Shown here piece by piece: positions 48,044 through 59,587 of a stretch of DNA of 64,000 nucleotides. The translations under genes and the position numbers were made by a program. Origin of the DNA: Halicephalobus mephisto (taxonomy: Eukaryota > Nematoda > Chromadorea > Rhabditida > Panagrolaimidae); assembly GCA_009193035.1 (NCBI GenBank), contig SWDT01000001.1, positions 1,674,001 to 1,738,000 on the forward strand, written 5' to 3'. Below the pieces are notes generated by a model. That model made no database searches, was not told where the DNA came from, and saw nothing but the letters and a program-made list of their open reading frames with translations. Within the stretch, counting starts at the first letter, position 1. Each line of letters starts with the position of its first letter.

Positions 48044-48481
48044 CTAAAACTTAATGGATAACAAAATAGTAAGCTACTCACAAAATAATTAATTGTATTA
48101 GTTTTGTGAGATTTAAATGGGGTTCACGCTGTTATCTAGAACTCTATTGGTAAGGCGTGCTTCATTATGAATTTACCTCATAATGAATAGGTCTTATGAT
48201 TGCGTCCAAAACAAAAAAACACTTTCAATAACGAAACTCTTTGCATCGAACTTCATTCTTTCATTTCATTGGCCTTCAGACAGTTTCTCATTTATATTTG
48301 AAAACAAATGAACTTGTTATGATTATCAAGGATTTCGCGCCAAGAGTTAATTTTGTTTTCCACGAAAATCCCATGAATGGAAAAATCGATAAACAGTAAT
48401 CATTCATGGTTTTACAAAGTTCAAAAGTAGTACAAAAATAAATTGATCGATTCAGACGGCTTTGTTGTCTGTCCACAATAA
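48044..48481. other. Upstream of the flippase
   Basis: Should hold the missing 5' exon and promoter of the flippase. An ATGAG|GTAAAT candidate near 48170-48176 (minus) is in the wrong phase for exon 48043. No other signal seen. Confidence 0.35.
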
Positions 48482-48640
48482 TCATTTTGCATAAACCGGG
48501 ATGTATGGACACTGGAATTCGCGACGATAGAAGGGGACGTGTTTTGCACTATACAAAGCGGATTTTCCTCGATTGTGATGAAATTGAATGGCTCGCTTAG
48601 TGTGTAGTCGGTCAATAAGACCTTTTTTCACTTTCGACAT
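48482..48640 (-). CDS. Possible small basic protein (unknown)
   Basis: An ATG at 48640 opens 52 codons to a TGA at 48482. The protein starts SKVKKGLIDRLHTKRAIQ and ends FQCPYIPVYAK. Third codon positions are C-rich compared with the surrounding AT-rich DNA (CAC, GCC, GTC, CCC, TTC, TAC, ATC), which speaks for coding use. It is basic and rich in His and Tyr, like some small mitochondrial or ribosome-associated proteins, but I cannot assign a family. It may also be one exon of a longer gene. It lies about 440 nt upstream of the flippase on the same strand. Confidence 0.35.
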   Translation of the reverse strand: MSKVKKGLIDRLHTKRAIQFHHNRGKSALYSAKHVPFYRREFQCPYIPVYAK

Positions 48641-51600
48641 GGATAATGAGATTAAGAGGATAAAGAATTGGGAAAATATTATATTCAAAGTTATCTTCTG
48701 AAAAAAATAGCAGAAAGAACCAAAATTGAGACACTAAAAAGATAAGAGACCATCTCGTGAAAATCGACGTGTATAAAGTGAAGCGAATCAATGCTGTGTT
48801 TAATCACCTGCTATCACAAATTTTAACGAATATGAATAATGAGAATTCAGGATTGCCTGAAGTGAGTCATGAAATTATCTTGGATCCAAACAATAAGACT
48901 TTTCTAAACATTAAATCTTCCAAAAATAAACATTCGTGGCAGAAAATTATTATAAACGTTAAAATTCTGATGAATCATGGTGATTCCGCTTCCTCAACAA
49001 AAGGGCACAATGAAGAAGCTAAGAAAATATCAGCAATATTATTAAAAATTGAAAAAAAACAAATTCATCTCGAGACGGAGCCTTTGAGGAAATCAAAACA
49101 TCAGTTCGGAATTATCAAAGAATAATCTGTCTTAGATTAAGGAAGATATCTCGAAAATGTACACGTAGTCATTTAAGAAAAGTCAAGATCCTCGTTGGTT
49201 CAATCGTTGTCGAAATTGCAACGGTCGTGAGTCATGGACAAAGAAAGAAGAAAATGCGGCAATACAGCCGGTATTTGTTCAAATAGAATAAACGTCTCAA
49301 GCCTTAAAAGCTAAATGTTCAGATTGAGGGTGAAAGTGCGGGGTCGGCCGAGATTCTGATTCAGGAAAGGGATAGGCTTTGATGCAAGTGTAACCTGAAC
49401 TAATCAATTATAATAGAAAAGGGAACGTAACGTTAAGCCTGGATATTTGTTATACAACAAATTAAACTAAAACTATGAAAGTAGGCTACTTTTGTTTTTG
49501 TTTCATAATGCATTGTAAAGTTTCTCATTTTTAGTTGAACACAAAGATGACATAGTGACGCCAAAGAGAACTAGCTTTTGAATAATTAAAAAGTCATCAA
49601 AAAAAAGAAAAATTAGAAACAATAAAATTTCCTGAATAACCGAGAAAAATCCAAGGAATTATCTAGAGATTAAACCATAATAATGGCTTATAAAAGTAAT
49701 GGATAAAGGAAAAATTAAAAGGAGGTACAAAGGAGCAAATCTCTATGGCTATAAATGAAGATTCAGTGAGGTCAGATGGACTCACCCATATTTACAGATG
49801 ATTTTTCATCCATATTAAAGTTTTTTGTGTACTCTTTCATCAGATTTTAAATCGAGTAATCTATGTGCCGAGCTCGTTGCCCGAGGCAACACGCAGCACC
49901 TTTCTTCTTGAGGCTGCCTGGCTCGTTGTTGTATTTTGTGCCGTCCCCGTCACTAAAAAAATGCATATGAGTCGTACTTTTTTTGTTCCGAATCCACCTT
50001 CTTCCAGTCGCCTTGACGTTTGTTTTGCTTTGCAAATTTTGTCTTTCGTCGTTACACTGTAAAAAAGTACTTTTCACTCTGCAGTTCGGAGTTTGAATTC
50101 GGTCTCTAATCATAATACTGAATACTTTTGATTTGCCTAAGAGTCCAGTCCATTGTTGATAAAGTCGTGAGGCTGAAAATTGAAGGAATTTTATTTCAGG
50201 AAATAAAAAAACGAGAGAAATGCACAATGGACTCAATCGGATCCGGAATCTGGTTTCAATGGAATTTCAAAACGATTGATTCACGTTATTGGGGAAAGTT
50301 CAATCAAAATGAAGTCATTAGTAACGGAAATTAATTAGTCATTTACCCGATCAAGAGAAAAGGATCTCAGCAACACGAGATATATTTAGGTTCCTTGACC
50401 GTTTTGTTTCAAACCGGAAGTCTAACGAGGGTTTCGCAACCGCCCAAAGACTTGAATACAGAGTGGCTTTCATTACCTCGCGCAAATTCGCCGAACGAAA
50501 TATCGATTTCAAACGGGCTAAATTCAACAAAGACTCTCGAAGAGTTTCTATTATTTACCTGGTAAGCAATGTGGTTCAATAATTAACAAATCGATATCCC
50601 TGCGAACTATCGTTGCAAATAATGGTAGTAAAATCAAATCATTGTGGAAGTTAGGAAATTATTTCAATAGTAATTGCAAGAACCTTTTAGGAGATTCTGA
50701 AAAGTTCGGTTTCAAAAATAGGTGTTAGTGATTTTGACGGAATTCTAGAAGATTTTAATGTACAAATATTTTCCAAGATAATTTTATTCTTAATATTGAG
50801 GTAGAAAGTAAGCAACTCAAAATCCATTTATGATTAAAGGATATTGATGGGAGATCTACTTGAGACAATTATCAACTATCAAAACTAGAGGAATTTGCAT
50901 TTATTTAATAATTTAGCTAATGAAGAAATAAGCAGTCGAAATAAATCGACTTGATTCGAAAGACAAGCAAAAATTTTACACGGTGTCCTTTTGATGTTTC
51001 ACTGGTTCCTGTGTTTCTTCATCCTTCCCACTCTGGGGGTCGAGTATATTTACCGACGGGGACAACAACGGAACACATGCTTAGTGTCATCCTTCCGAAA
51101 CTTTGAGTTACCTGAGTTTTGTTTATTCAGCGAGAGTTACGTCGTTTATTTTCCTAGGCGTGAGATGGTGAAAATCGTTCACGCCTGGAGATTTGTGTAC
51201 TTGATTCTATTTCGATTGTTTTGCATAGTCTGTGACTCAAACTTTGCAAACATAGTGCGTCTGGTTTATATTACCTCGTTTCATGAGTAAAAATAGAATG
51301 CATAATTCATTGATCAGCTGGAATCGATTATGCAAAGGAAACAAACTGACCGCAAAGAGAAATGAAAGCAATATGAAATAAAAAACGGCATGATTGGTCC
51401 ATTTCGAAGAAAATTAATGCTAGCCAGTCATGGCTAGACTTTGGACGACTTTTCCTTTCCAAACTCTACAGCCAAACGAGTCAAAATGCTAAAAGGTATG
51501 TCTCCATCTACTTTCCGGCAGAATGGGCCATTAAAAGTCAAGGAAAGCCACAAGTTCTTCACCAATCTCTCATACATAACTAAAACCCCATGCCTTTTAC

Positions 51601-51837
51601 TTAAATTTCAATTCGTTATCCACTGAAAAGCCTTTTTATCCCAACAGACTATTATGGGCTTTATAAATTCATAAAATATGGCTGTTTTGCCCCATTAGAT
51701 TATTTTTTACCGAATAGGTCAAGTGAAGACATTTTCCCGCGCATGGAAATGTGTTTTGTTCAATTTCCAGAAATTGTAGGTTTGACGATGTCCCTCTGCC
51801 CATGGTCCTTGAGCCTTCTCTGATTTTTTTCGAGATA
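48641..51837. other. Gene-poor interval
   Basis: About 3.2 kb without a supported gene. A plus-strand frame at 48757-49125 starts with GTG, not ATG, and is Lys/Asn-rich as expected of AT-rich noise. The frame at 50991-51290 is hydrophobic but has no ATG-started signal or splice partner. Confidence 0.4.
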
Positions 51838-53630
51838 ATGGAATCATTAGATGATGCAGTATCATTATTCACTTCTAAACTCGGAAATAAGGATCTAGAT
51901 TTGAAATCCAACCGGATACGAGCTCCATATGTTCATAGACAATGCATCTGCATCATGGGTTTCATTATCTCTCTTGCAATAGTACCTTTTTTACTTTTAA
52001 TACTTGTAAGAAGTCTGGAGCAAAAGCCAGGTGAGTAATCATTTTATTCATGTTTGATTAGTATGTCTCGCTATTGCAGTTTTTTATCACCTGCCCTTTA
52101 TCGAAAATTTAAATTGTGGACTAGTATTTGAAGATTCACATAAGGGATTAAAGTATCGAGAAAACCTCGCTAAATACAGAATAATCTATAAGGATGAAGG
52201 TTCACTGAAGACAGATTGTGACTCCATTAAAAGTCGAGGATACTTCCCGAAAACAGCCTTAACTAAAGATGAGGAGAATTTCCCGATTGCATTTGCTAGA
52301 ATTGTTTACAAGGTTAGTTTTTATTTTCAAACATGCTACTTGAAATTGAAAGTAAACATCGTTTTGAACTATCTTGACATTAATTTGAAAAGAATTCCAG
52401 ACATTTAAAGAATTCTCAATTTCAAATGTTCATTCTAGACTTTTCCATTGAATTACGTAACATCTTAACACATTGCAAGAGATTCCAATAAGCAAAAACG
52501 GACTTTTTAGGATTACTACTTTCTGGAATCTCAACTACGGGTAGAGTACGCTCCACAAAATATCTTCTGTTATCTTCTTGATTCCAAAGCAGAAAAGTTA
52601 TTCAAAAAACGAATTAGAAATCTCGGAAAATGTTTTGACAACGTTATTGTTCCTGAGGAAGAAATTGATGTCAGAAGTGAAGGACACAACATGACAGTCG
52701 CCCATCTGACTTGTCTAAACCATTTGAGATCCTATCGATGGAAGTATGTCATTTTGTTACAGGTAGATTGATTTATTATATTTTGTCTACGGATAGTTTC
52801 AGAATCATGATATAAAGTTAAAGACAAATGGAGAACTAGTGAAAATTCTGAAAATATTCAATGGAGCAAACGACATCTCGGCCAGTAAACCGGGAATTCA
52901 CACATTTGCTCGGAAGCCAATTGGACTCTTGCGGCATTGAAATTAATTTCAAATAGTGGGGTTTTTGTTTTAATGGGGTTAAAATAACATAGATTTAGAA
53001 GAACTCAATACACTGCATCCGCTGAACATTACGAAGTCCTTAGTTCAAGTATCTATATCCCGTGAAGCCGTTGATTATGTCTTGGATGAATTGGATGTCG
53101 GTCTTTTCATTAAACAACTGGAACTCAAAGACTTTGGTGTAGATGAACTTTTCTGGGCGACTCTGAACACCGACCAAGTCATTAATCTCCCCGGAGGGTT
53201 CACAAGAGAATGTCTCACTCAAAATGACCAGATCTACATGACCACGAGATTCACAGCGTGGATGAGAGAAAAGAAACCGATCATTCCATGTAAGAGTAGT
53301 TTCTTCAGGAGATGGGTTTGTGTCTTTGGAGTCGAAGATCTTCCCAACCTCGTCCACGTCCACCAACTCTATGCCAACAAACTCCTTTCAGAGTTTGATT
53401 TTGCTGCAGTTACTTGTTTACTGGAGCATGTATATAATAGAACATACTTTCCAACAGAAAATTCCTTTTTTAATCTCGAAAAATACTCTCAACTACCTCA
53501 TGTAAGTATTTCATTTGAAAAGCAATTTTTAAATGTATTGATATTTCAGATTAGATTTCATAATCAGAAGATGAAAAATCAGATTAATAATTTCAATTGT
53601 AGTGAATCCTCAGGACTTCCTTACGAGTAA
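51838..53630 (+). CDS. Core-2/I-branching N-acetylglucosaminyltransferase-like enzyme (GT14)
   Basis: GT14 enzymes are Golgi type II membrane proteins that add branching GlcNAc (or xylose) to glycans; the family is expanded in nematodes. Exons: 51838-52030, 52080-52312, 52511-52762, 52803 to 52884 or 52955, 52993-53501 and 53550-53630. A short cytosolic tail is followed by a signal anchor (CIMGFIISLAIVPFLLLILV), a stem, then family motifs: FPIAFARIVYK, QNIFCYLLDSKA, MTVAHLTCLNHL, WKYVILLQNHDI, LKIFNGANDI, VSISREAVDYVL, FGVDELFWATL, LPGGFTRECL and VCVFGVEDLP. The version with donor GCCA|GTAAAC at 52885 keeps frame (449 aa) but drops a conserved-looking stretch. The version ending at 52955 keeps that stretch but needs one more base. 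Either a sequence error, a recent frameshift or real skipping applies here. AATAAA at 53639-53644. Confidence 0.85.
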
Positions 53631-54587
53631 TTTACATAAATAAATACATAAATGTAAATCGGTTTTGAGCAACTCGACGGATTCATCGGGAAACAGAGTT
53701 GATCAAAGCATCTCAGTACTTTTGTTAGAATTATTTTCTCATAATTGCAAATTAAGGATATGACTATTTAATCTGCCGGCAATCTTTCGAAAACTTTTGT
53801 TGATTTCTCTTTTGGGTTATTCATCGTTCAATCTTCAAAGTTTTATAATTTACTTTGTGAGAAATAGAATGAATTAATTGAAATCCATAAACTATTCTGA
53901 AAACTACTTAAAAATACCATAAATTCTTTCAGACGCTTTTAGAAGATCTATGAAGGATTTTAAAATCTCTAGAGAAATGCTGAAATTTGCAAAAAAAACA
54001 TTTGAAAATTTGTCAAACAATTTTCAAAAATTTACTGATGATTGGAAGGTTTTTTATAAATCTCCAAATTAATAATAAATTGTAAAAGCCGTCTTACAAA
54101 ATTTCTGACGATTTCTAAAATAAATCCAACTTTCTCTATATAAAATATAATGTATAAAGAATGACAAAAACATTTTTAGTGGGTTTCTAGAAAGAAAATT
54201 TTATCAAAATGTGTATACAGTAAGTAGTACGCCGTAATTTTTAGTTTCAGAAAAGCAAAATTTCAATTAAAAATAATGGCTTCCTCAAATGTATTTTTTC
54301 ATCACTTGAACTTTATAATCTCTGACGCTTTTGAAAACTATTGATATTTTCCTCCTAGTAATTAAAGATTTTAAAATAACAGTGCATACACATTGAATAT
54401 TTGTGAATTCTCTAGGCATTTTCCATGCTCTTCAAGGGAGAATTCAGAAAAGTCGGAATCTTTGATAATCACAGATATCATATTTCAAATTTAACGATAC
54501 TGAATATTCTTTAAAAACTACTTGAAAAAATAAGCGACGATAGTGTTAACAAAATTTGCTATTTTAAATCTTTTAAATACTATTAGT

Positions 54588-55305
54588 AGGTTTTAAAAAG
54601 AATTTTGAGCCATTGAACAGAATAATGACGAAATTTCATATTCTTGGACCTTTTGATACTTTGGCTATACGTCGAATAAGTAGTTGAGAAGCAAAAAATA
54701 ATAGTGTTTGCAGAATTTTTGTTTGATTTCTTGGATATTATCTCTTTCTTCAACTCCAACGAAGTAAAAGAACATATTGCGCCGATAAACCTCAAATATT
54801 CAAACACTATTCACACTTATTAAATTATAAATAAATTAGAACAATAGGCAATGTCTAAGAACTTTAAATTACTAGATTTTTGAAATATTATCCAGGTTTT
54901 GTGTGGTAAATGATAAATGAAAAAGAGAAATAGTGTTCAGGAAATTCTAATTTTTGAATTTCTTGGACACTATTTCAAATCAGTTGAACTGCGACGGTTG
55001 AAGGAAAAAAGCACGATATTTTCTAGAACATTCAGATTTCTGAATATTTAAAGTTCTATCTTTGATTTTTGAAACTTCAAACAGAAATATGGAAATAAGT
55101 ATCTTGAGAAAATATAAATTTTTGGATTTTTCAAATATAGTCGTTATTGTTTTAAAATAAATTGAAAAATGAAGAACGAATAGTGATTAGAAAACACGAG
55201 CTTTTTGATTATTCGAATACTATCCGGGTGTTTTAATAGGATTTTGAGAAAGTTAAAGGAAGTAATGACTAGAACCATTATTTGTTTGAATTCCTTGTAT
55301 AGTAT
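54588..55305. repeat. Degenerate tandem array, about nine units of roughly 80 bp
   Basis: Units begin near 54588, 54660, 54735, 54808, 54893, 54974, 55057, 55140 and 55217. Each shows, with much divergence, an AGGTTTTAATA-like start, a purine-rich part, AATAGTGATTAGAAAA, a T-rich centre, then a partial inverted copy ending in GAATACTATCC. Unit boundaries were placed by eye. Confidence 0.5.
54929..54974. repeat. Best-conserved hairpin of the 80-bp array
   Basis: Arms 54929-54947 and 54956-54974 are inverted copies agreeing at 17 of 19 positions (AATAGTGT at the outer ends, GAAATTC inside), around an 8-nt loop. Confidence 0.75.
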
Positions 55306-57753
55306 AGGTTTTCATCGAGGAGAAATTCATGGATATTGGAATAACTGATATTCCTCATATTGAATTGGATGATATGTTCGAGGGACTCTGAGTTTCTCAG
55401 AAGGTTTATGAAAACATATTTCTCAACATCTTTTCAATGTTCTACTTTGTTTTCAATATTTTTTATAAATTACTCTGGATTTTGCTAAAATGACTTTTTT
55501 AAATAGATTATAATCATGTTTAATTTTGGAGAAAGTAAAGACTTATTTTTCTTGACTATTTTCCTGAAGTGCAAATCAAGAAATTTTTTAATTTGATATA
55601 TAAACGGTAAAGAAGGATACAACGAAATTCTTTCATATATGAGCTCTACTGTCAACCGAACTCTTTCTATATAAAGTGTGTCAAAGTCGTAGATTTTTTG
55701 TATTCAAGTCTAGATGTCCAAAAGTCTGACTGTTTAATTAAATTCATGAAAAAGAGTTGAAAATGCGCCATAATTTAACTTTTCGTATAGCAATAATTTT
55801 CAGTTTTCGGGAATGCATCGTTTTCAAGATCCATTCAACACAAACTGATCACAGAATTTGAACGCCCATGCAGTAAGTTAAAAATTGTATTGTACGTTAT
55901 TTTAGATCTCTAATTTCATTGATATAGCTACTTTGTAAATAATTAGATGTATGAACTCTTAAATTAAGAAATTCTCCATCTGTTGTTTTGAAGAAAAAGA
56001 GAGACTCAAATAGATGTATATCCATAACAACATCAATGAAGGACCTCTGAGAATGCCGACTTTTAAAAAATACTTCATGCCATAAAAAGATTCAGAAAAT
56101 TGGAGATTTATGATTCAAGAAAATAACCCTTAACAAAACATTTGTGTTCATTCAATAAAGATCTACTTTTATTTAGTTAAACTTTTTAATGACTGCAGTG
56201 AGATTCATTAATATCAATCTTAACGACTATATCAAGTTAGAATAAAAATGACAACGAAACAAAAAAGTGAATGTACTTTTCTACTGTAGAAAACGGAGGT
56301 TACGTTTAGTAGTAGAATATCAACCGAAAATCTAGGAAAATGATATTATATGATTTGCTTTTAGTATTTTTGATTAATTTTTAGAATATTGTAGGAAAGT
56401 TGAATCCTAAAATTTTCTGAAAATAACTTTTTGACATCTGCTTTATTTTAAAATTCTAAAACTTTGGAGAATTATTCAGAAATGTATTAATATGTTTTGT
56501 AATAATTGTATATCAAAGCCAAAAAATTTCGGTGAAATTAAAAAACCCAGAAGTAAATTGAAATTTGTTTAACTGTTGTTGAAGCTCTTTTGGAATAAAT
56601 TTCGAAGTTCATTATGTAGATATTTAACCCTATAATTTTTCATGTTAATTATCGAGATGGTGGAATAATTTTAGTTAACGTTGTCCATTATGCTTTAAAT
56701 TTATAGATTTTTGAAAGATTTTGTCTAAAAGCTGTAATTGTGGTATTTCTTCTAAATGATTTAGGAGTTTTGCAGTCTATGAAGATTGTCAACATTGTTC
56801 TTCAAATTGAATTATTATTATTACTAATACATGTGAGAAATTTAGAATCTCACTATTATTTCAGAATTTGTAAAATTTTCCACCAACAAGTAACTGCATT
56901 GTTTCATGTAGTTAGAAAGGATATGAAAGTTTCCGTTTCAGTTGACGTCATTCATTATGGTGTTTATCATTTTATACTTTTAGCTATTTAAAGTATGAAT
57001 TATCATAAATTGCGGTCCAGTGTATCGAGAAAAAGGAAGAAAGTATGAATTGCATTAAGATAAACAACTTCCCTGTTGCTGCTCTGTCAATGAAATCGCA
57101 ATTATGCATGAAGTTTAACTAAATTCCCCAAATCCAAGAATAGAACTCGAATAAGTCGTTTAAAGGAAAAACCAATTAATTCGAAGACCTCAATCCTACA
57201 CCGAATGCTGGTTTCATTCACCTGTGGTTGTTATCCAACGTTGCCTGTTCTCAGTTCATCCTGTAGCTTGTAGAAGTTTTTACAATCTTCGAGAAGCCCT
57301 TAAGAGATTTAAGCTGTCATAAATGCCGTGAATGTTTCTGATATTTTTGAAATTTTTAAAACTTTCTCAAATTCTTCATTAAAGGTTTTAAAATATAAAA
57401 ATTCAATAAACAATTTATACGACCTGCAAGAATTTCTTGAAGATGAATGGAAACTTTGAATGTATCAGTGAAGAATCTGGAAGAAATTATTGTATTTTCT
57501 CCACATTCTTTTGTAAAATAACAAAAGAAATGAAATAATTTTTAAAAACCTTAAGATGTATAATTCCTTTCAGAGGTTTTCACTATGTCCAAATGATGGA
57601 AAATTGATGATATAAATGTTTGATATCCCATAAATGTCATGATGCTTCTAGAACTCTTCATTTAATGAGATTTAAAAAAATGAAAAACTCCAGAAGATCC
57701 TATGGATCTCTAATTCTCCCAAAACCTCTTCATGAGACCTTAAATTGGACATA

Positions 57754-57780
57754 AAAGATCTTGGAGGACCTAAGATCTTT
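57754..57780. repeat. Short perfect inverted repeat
   Basis: AAAGATCTT at 57754-57762 and AAGATCTTT at 57772-57780 around a 9-nt loop. It sits in a fuzzy AGAAGATCCT-rich run and may be part of that background. Confidence 0.5.
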
Positions 57781-58299
57781 CAGGTGTTGTTAAAATTGTT
57801 TAGATATGGATAAGATTTGAAAAGGGAAATAAAAATGCTCTAGAGAAACTGGACATCTATTTTTATGAAATTTCATAGGATAAAAACATAGTCATGGGAT
57901 TAAAAATAAAAGATTCAGAAAATTAATTGTTTCGAGATTCATTAATTTTTTATCCATAGGTATTCATATTGTTGAAGACTTTAAAAATTATGATAGTTGT
58001 ATATGGGATCTGATTTAAACTATAATATGAAGATTCGAAACATTTGAGTAATATTCGAACTGAAAAATGTGAAATTCATGCTGTAATTCAATGGATCTCA
58101 GCAGACTCTTGTTAAAAAGGCAGGGATATAATTTGAAACTATTGTGAACAAAAACTTTAAGGAAATATCTCCCAACAACTCTCTGAATGTTTCCTCAAAA
58201 ACATTTATAATGCCTAAGTATCCAAAAGGCTATATTTTCAAATGATTACTTTTTTCTTCTCTTATTTATCTGTCAAATTCAAATGTATATTCAGAGAAC

Positions 58300-58720
58300 C
58301 AAGCATTTGCATTTTGTACATACTATTCTCATTTCTTGAAGTTTGAATAATATTTGTAGTATTCAAAAAATCAACAAAGTTAAATCTTATTGACACTATC
58401 CCACATTTTCATTTCTTTTGTTCCCAATGACAAAATCTGGAATGCGTTTGAAAAACTCGATTATTTTGATTTGTTGGACACAATTCCACTTTCACCTTTC
58501 TTCACAATTCAAAACTCAGAAGCAATGTTTGCAAAATAATAAAAATCTGTGGAGATTAGTCTACGATTTACCCTGTTTTTCTCAGATCATAAAAACTCTT
58601 CACATTTGAAATTTAATGGAATATGATTAATTTTGATAACTTTTTGAATATGAAGGATAGTGTCGAAAATATGTAAAAATTCAAAATTTATGTACACTAT
58701 CCTGACTGATGTTTTTCAAT
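58300..58720. repeat. Second copy region of the palindromic repeat, apparently inverted
   Basis: The words TAGTATTCAAAAAATCAA, GACACTATCCCACATTTTC and the palindrome at 58654 match the reverse complement of units in the array at 54588-55305. Divergence is high, so the orientation is tentative. Confidence 0.4.
58654..58703. repeat. 50-bp palindromic unit with perfect 10-bp ends
   Basis: AGGATAGTGT at 58654-58663 and ACACTATCCT at 58694-58703 are exact inverted copies; the interior (ACATAAATTTT type) is partly complementary too. Confidence 0.8.
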
Positions 58721-59041
58721 CTCATCCCAAGATTTGGAAAATACTTGGAATGGAAAAATTAGAGATTACACTGTAGTTAAATTATTTGATTTCACAATAT
58801 CTTTGAAATCCTTCATTGAATATGAATAATGTTTAAAAGCAAATAACTAATAGTTTTAAGGAATATACTCCTTTCAAGTTGTTCCAGTAGACATAACTGC
58901 TCAGAGATTCCAGAACGTATGAAGAACATTTTCAATTTAACAAGTTGCTTCTCAGACTAGAATATAGGTTTTTATGTTCATTCTCTGTTTCCATTTCTTT
59001 TAAGTCACTCAATATCTTGGGATTTCCCAATATTGAATTAT

Positions 59042-59077
59042 TTCTTGTTCTTCTTGTTCTTCTTGTTCTTCTTGTTA
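59042..59077. repeat. Microsatellite (TTCTTGTTC)4
   Basis: Four tandem copies of a 9-nt unit, the last with one change at its final base. Confidence 0.9.
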
Positions 59078-59587
59078 TTCATATATTTTTATTCAGCTCA
59101 TGATAAAATTATTATGACAATAGTTGTGATCGTATTGGCAGGAATGTAGAAACTTTCTCTAGTAGAAGAGATCATTTATAGAAAAGGTTTTCACCGCTAT
59201 TATCCTGCTCATAACGACATATTCATATATCGATTTCGAATTTTTCGCTAATATAACTCCAGTGCAAGTTGTTAGTTATGAAGTATATGTGTATTATCAC
59301 CTTCATCGTATTTTAAAAGTTTGTGCGTGTGATAATGATAAACATTTTGTTTTCCAATGACTTGGAACTTCTTCGGGAAACAAGGAAATGATGAAAAAGT
59401 CTCAACTTTTCCGAGAAAACACCGTTGAATCAATGTTCCATACTTTATTTCACTTTGTAAAGAAATTTATGAGAAGAAGATATAGAATAAGTTAAAACAT
59501 GAGACCACGTAATTGGTTCAATCTTTAGTTTATTCGTTTCCTTTTTATTTGACCCGTAAAAATCGAAATGCATTCTTTGAATTAATC

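Larger units (their letters stand above)
53631..59587. other. AT-rich gene-poor interval with repeats
   Basis: Nearly 6 kb of very AT-rich DNA between the GT14 and GPCR genes, which converge on it. It contains degenerate palindromic repeats (listed separately), a 9-nt microsatellite and fuzzy TTCTAGAA-rich runs at about 53930-54130 and 57640-57780. No coding exon is supported. Confidence 0.5.

Noticed and set aside
48757..49125. Lys/Asn-rich plus-strand frame of 122 codons
   Set aside because: Begins with GTG rather than ATG, low-complexity, no splice partner.
49195..49215. GGTTCAATC on the plus strand as a tRNA T-arm
   Set aside because: No flanking stem complementarity for a tRNA.
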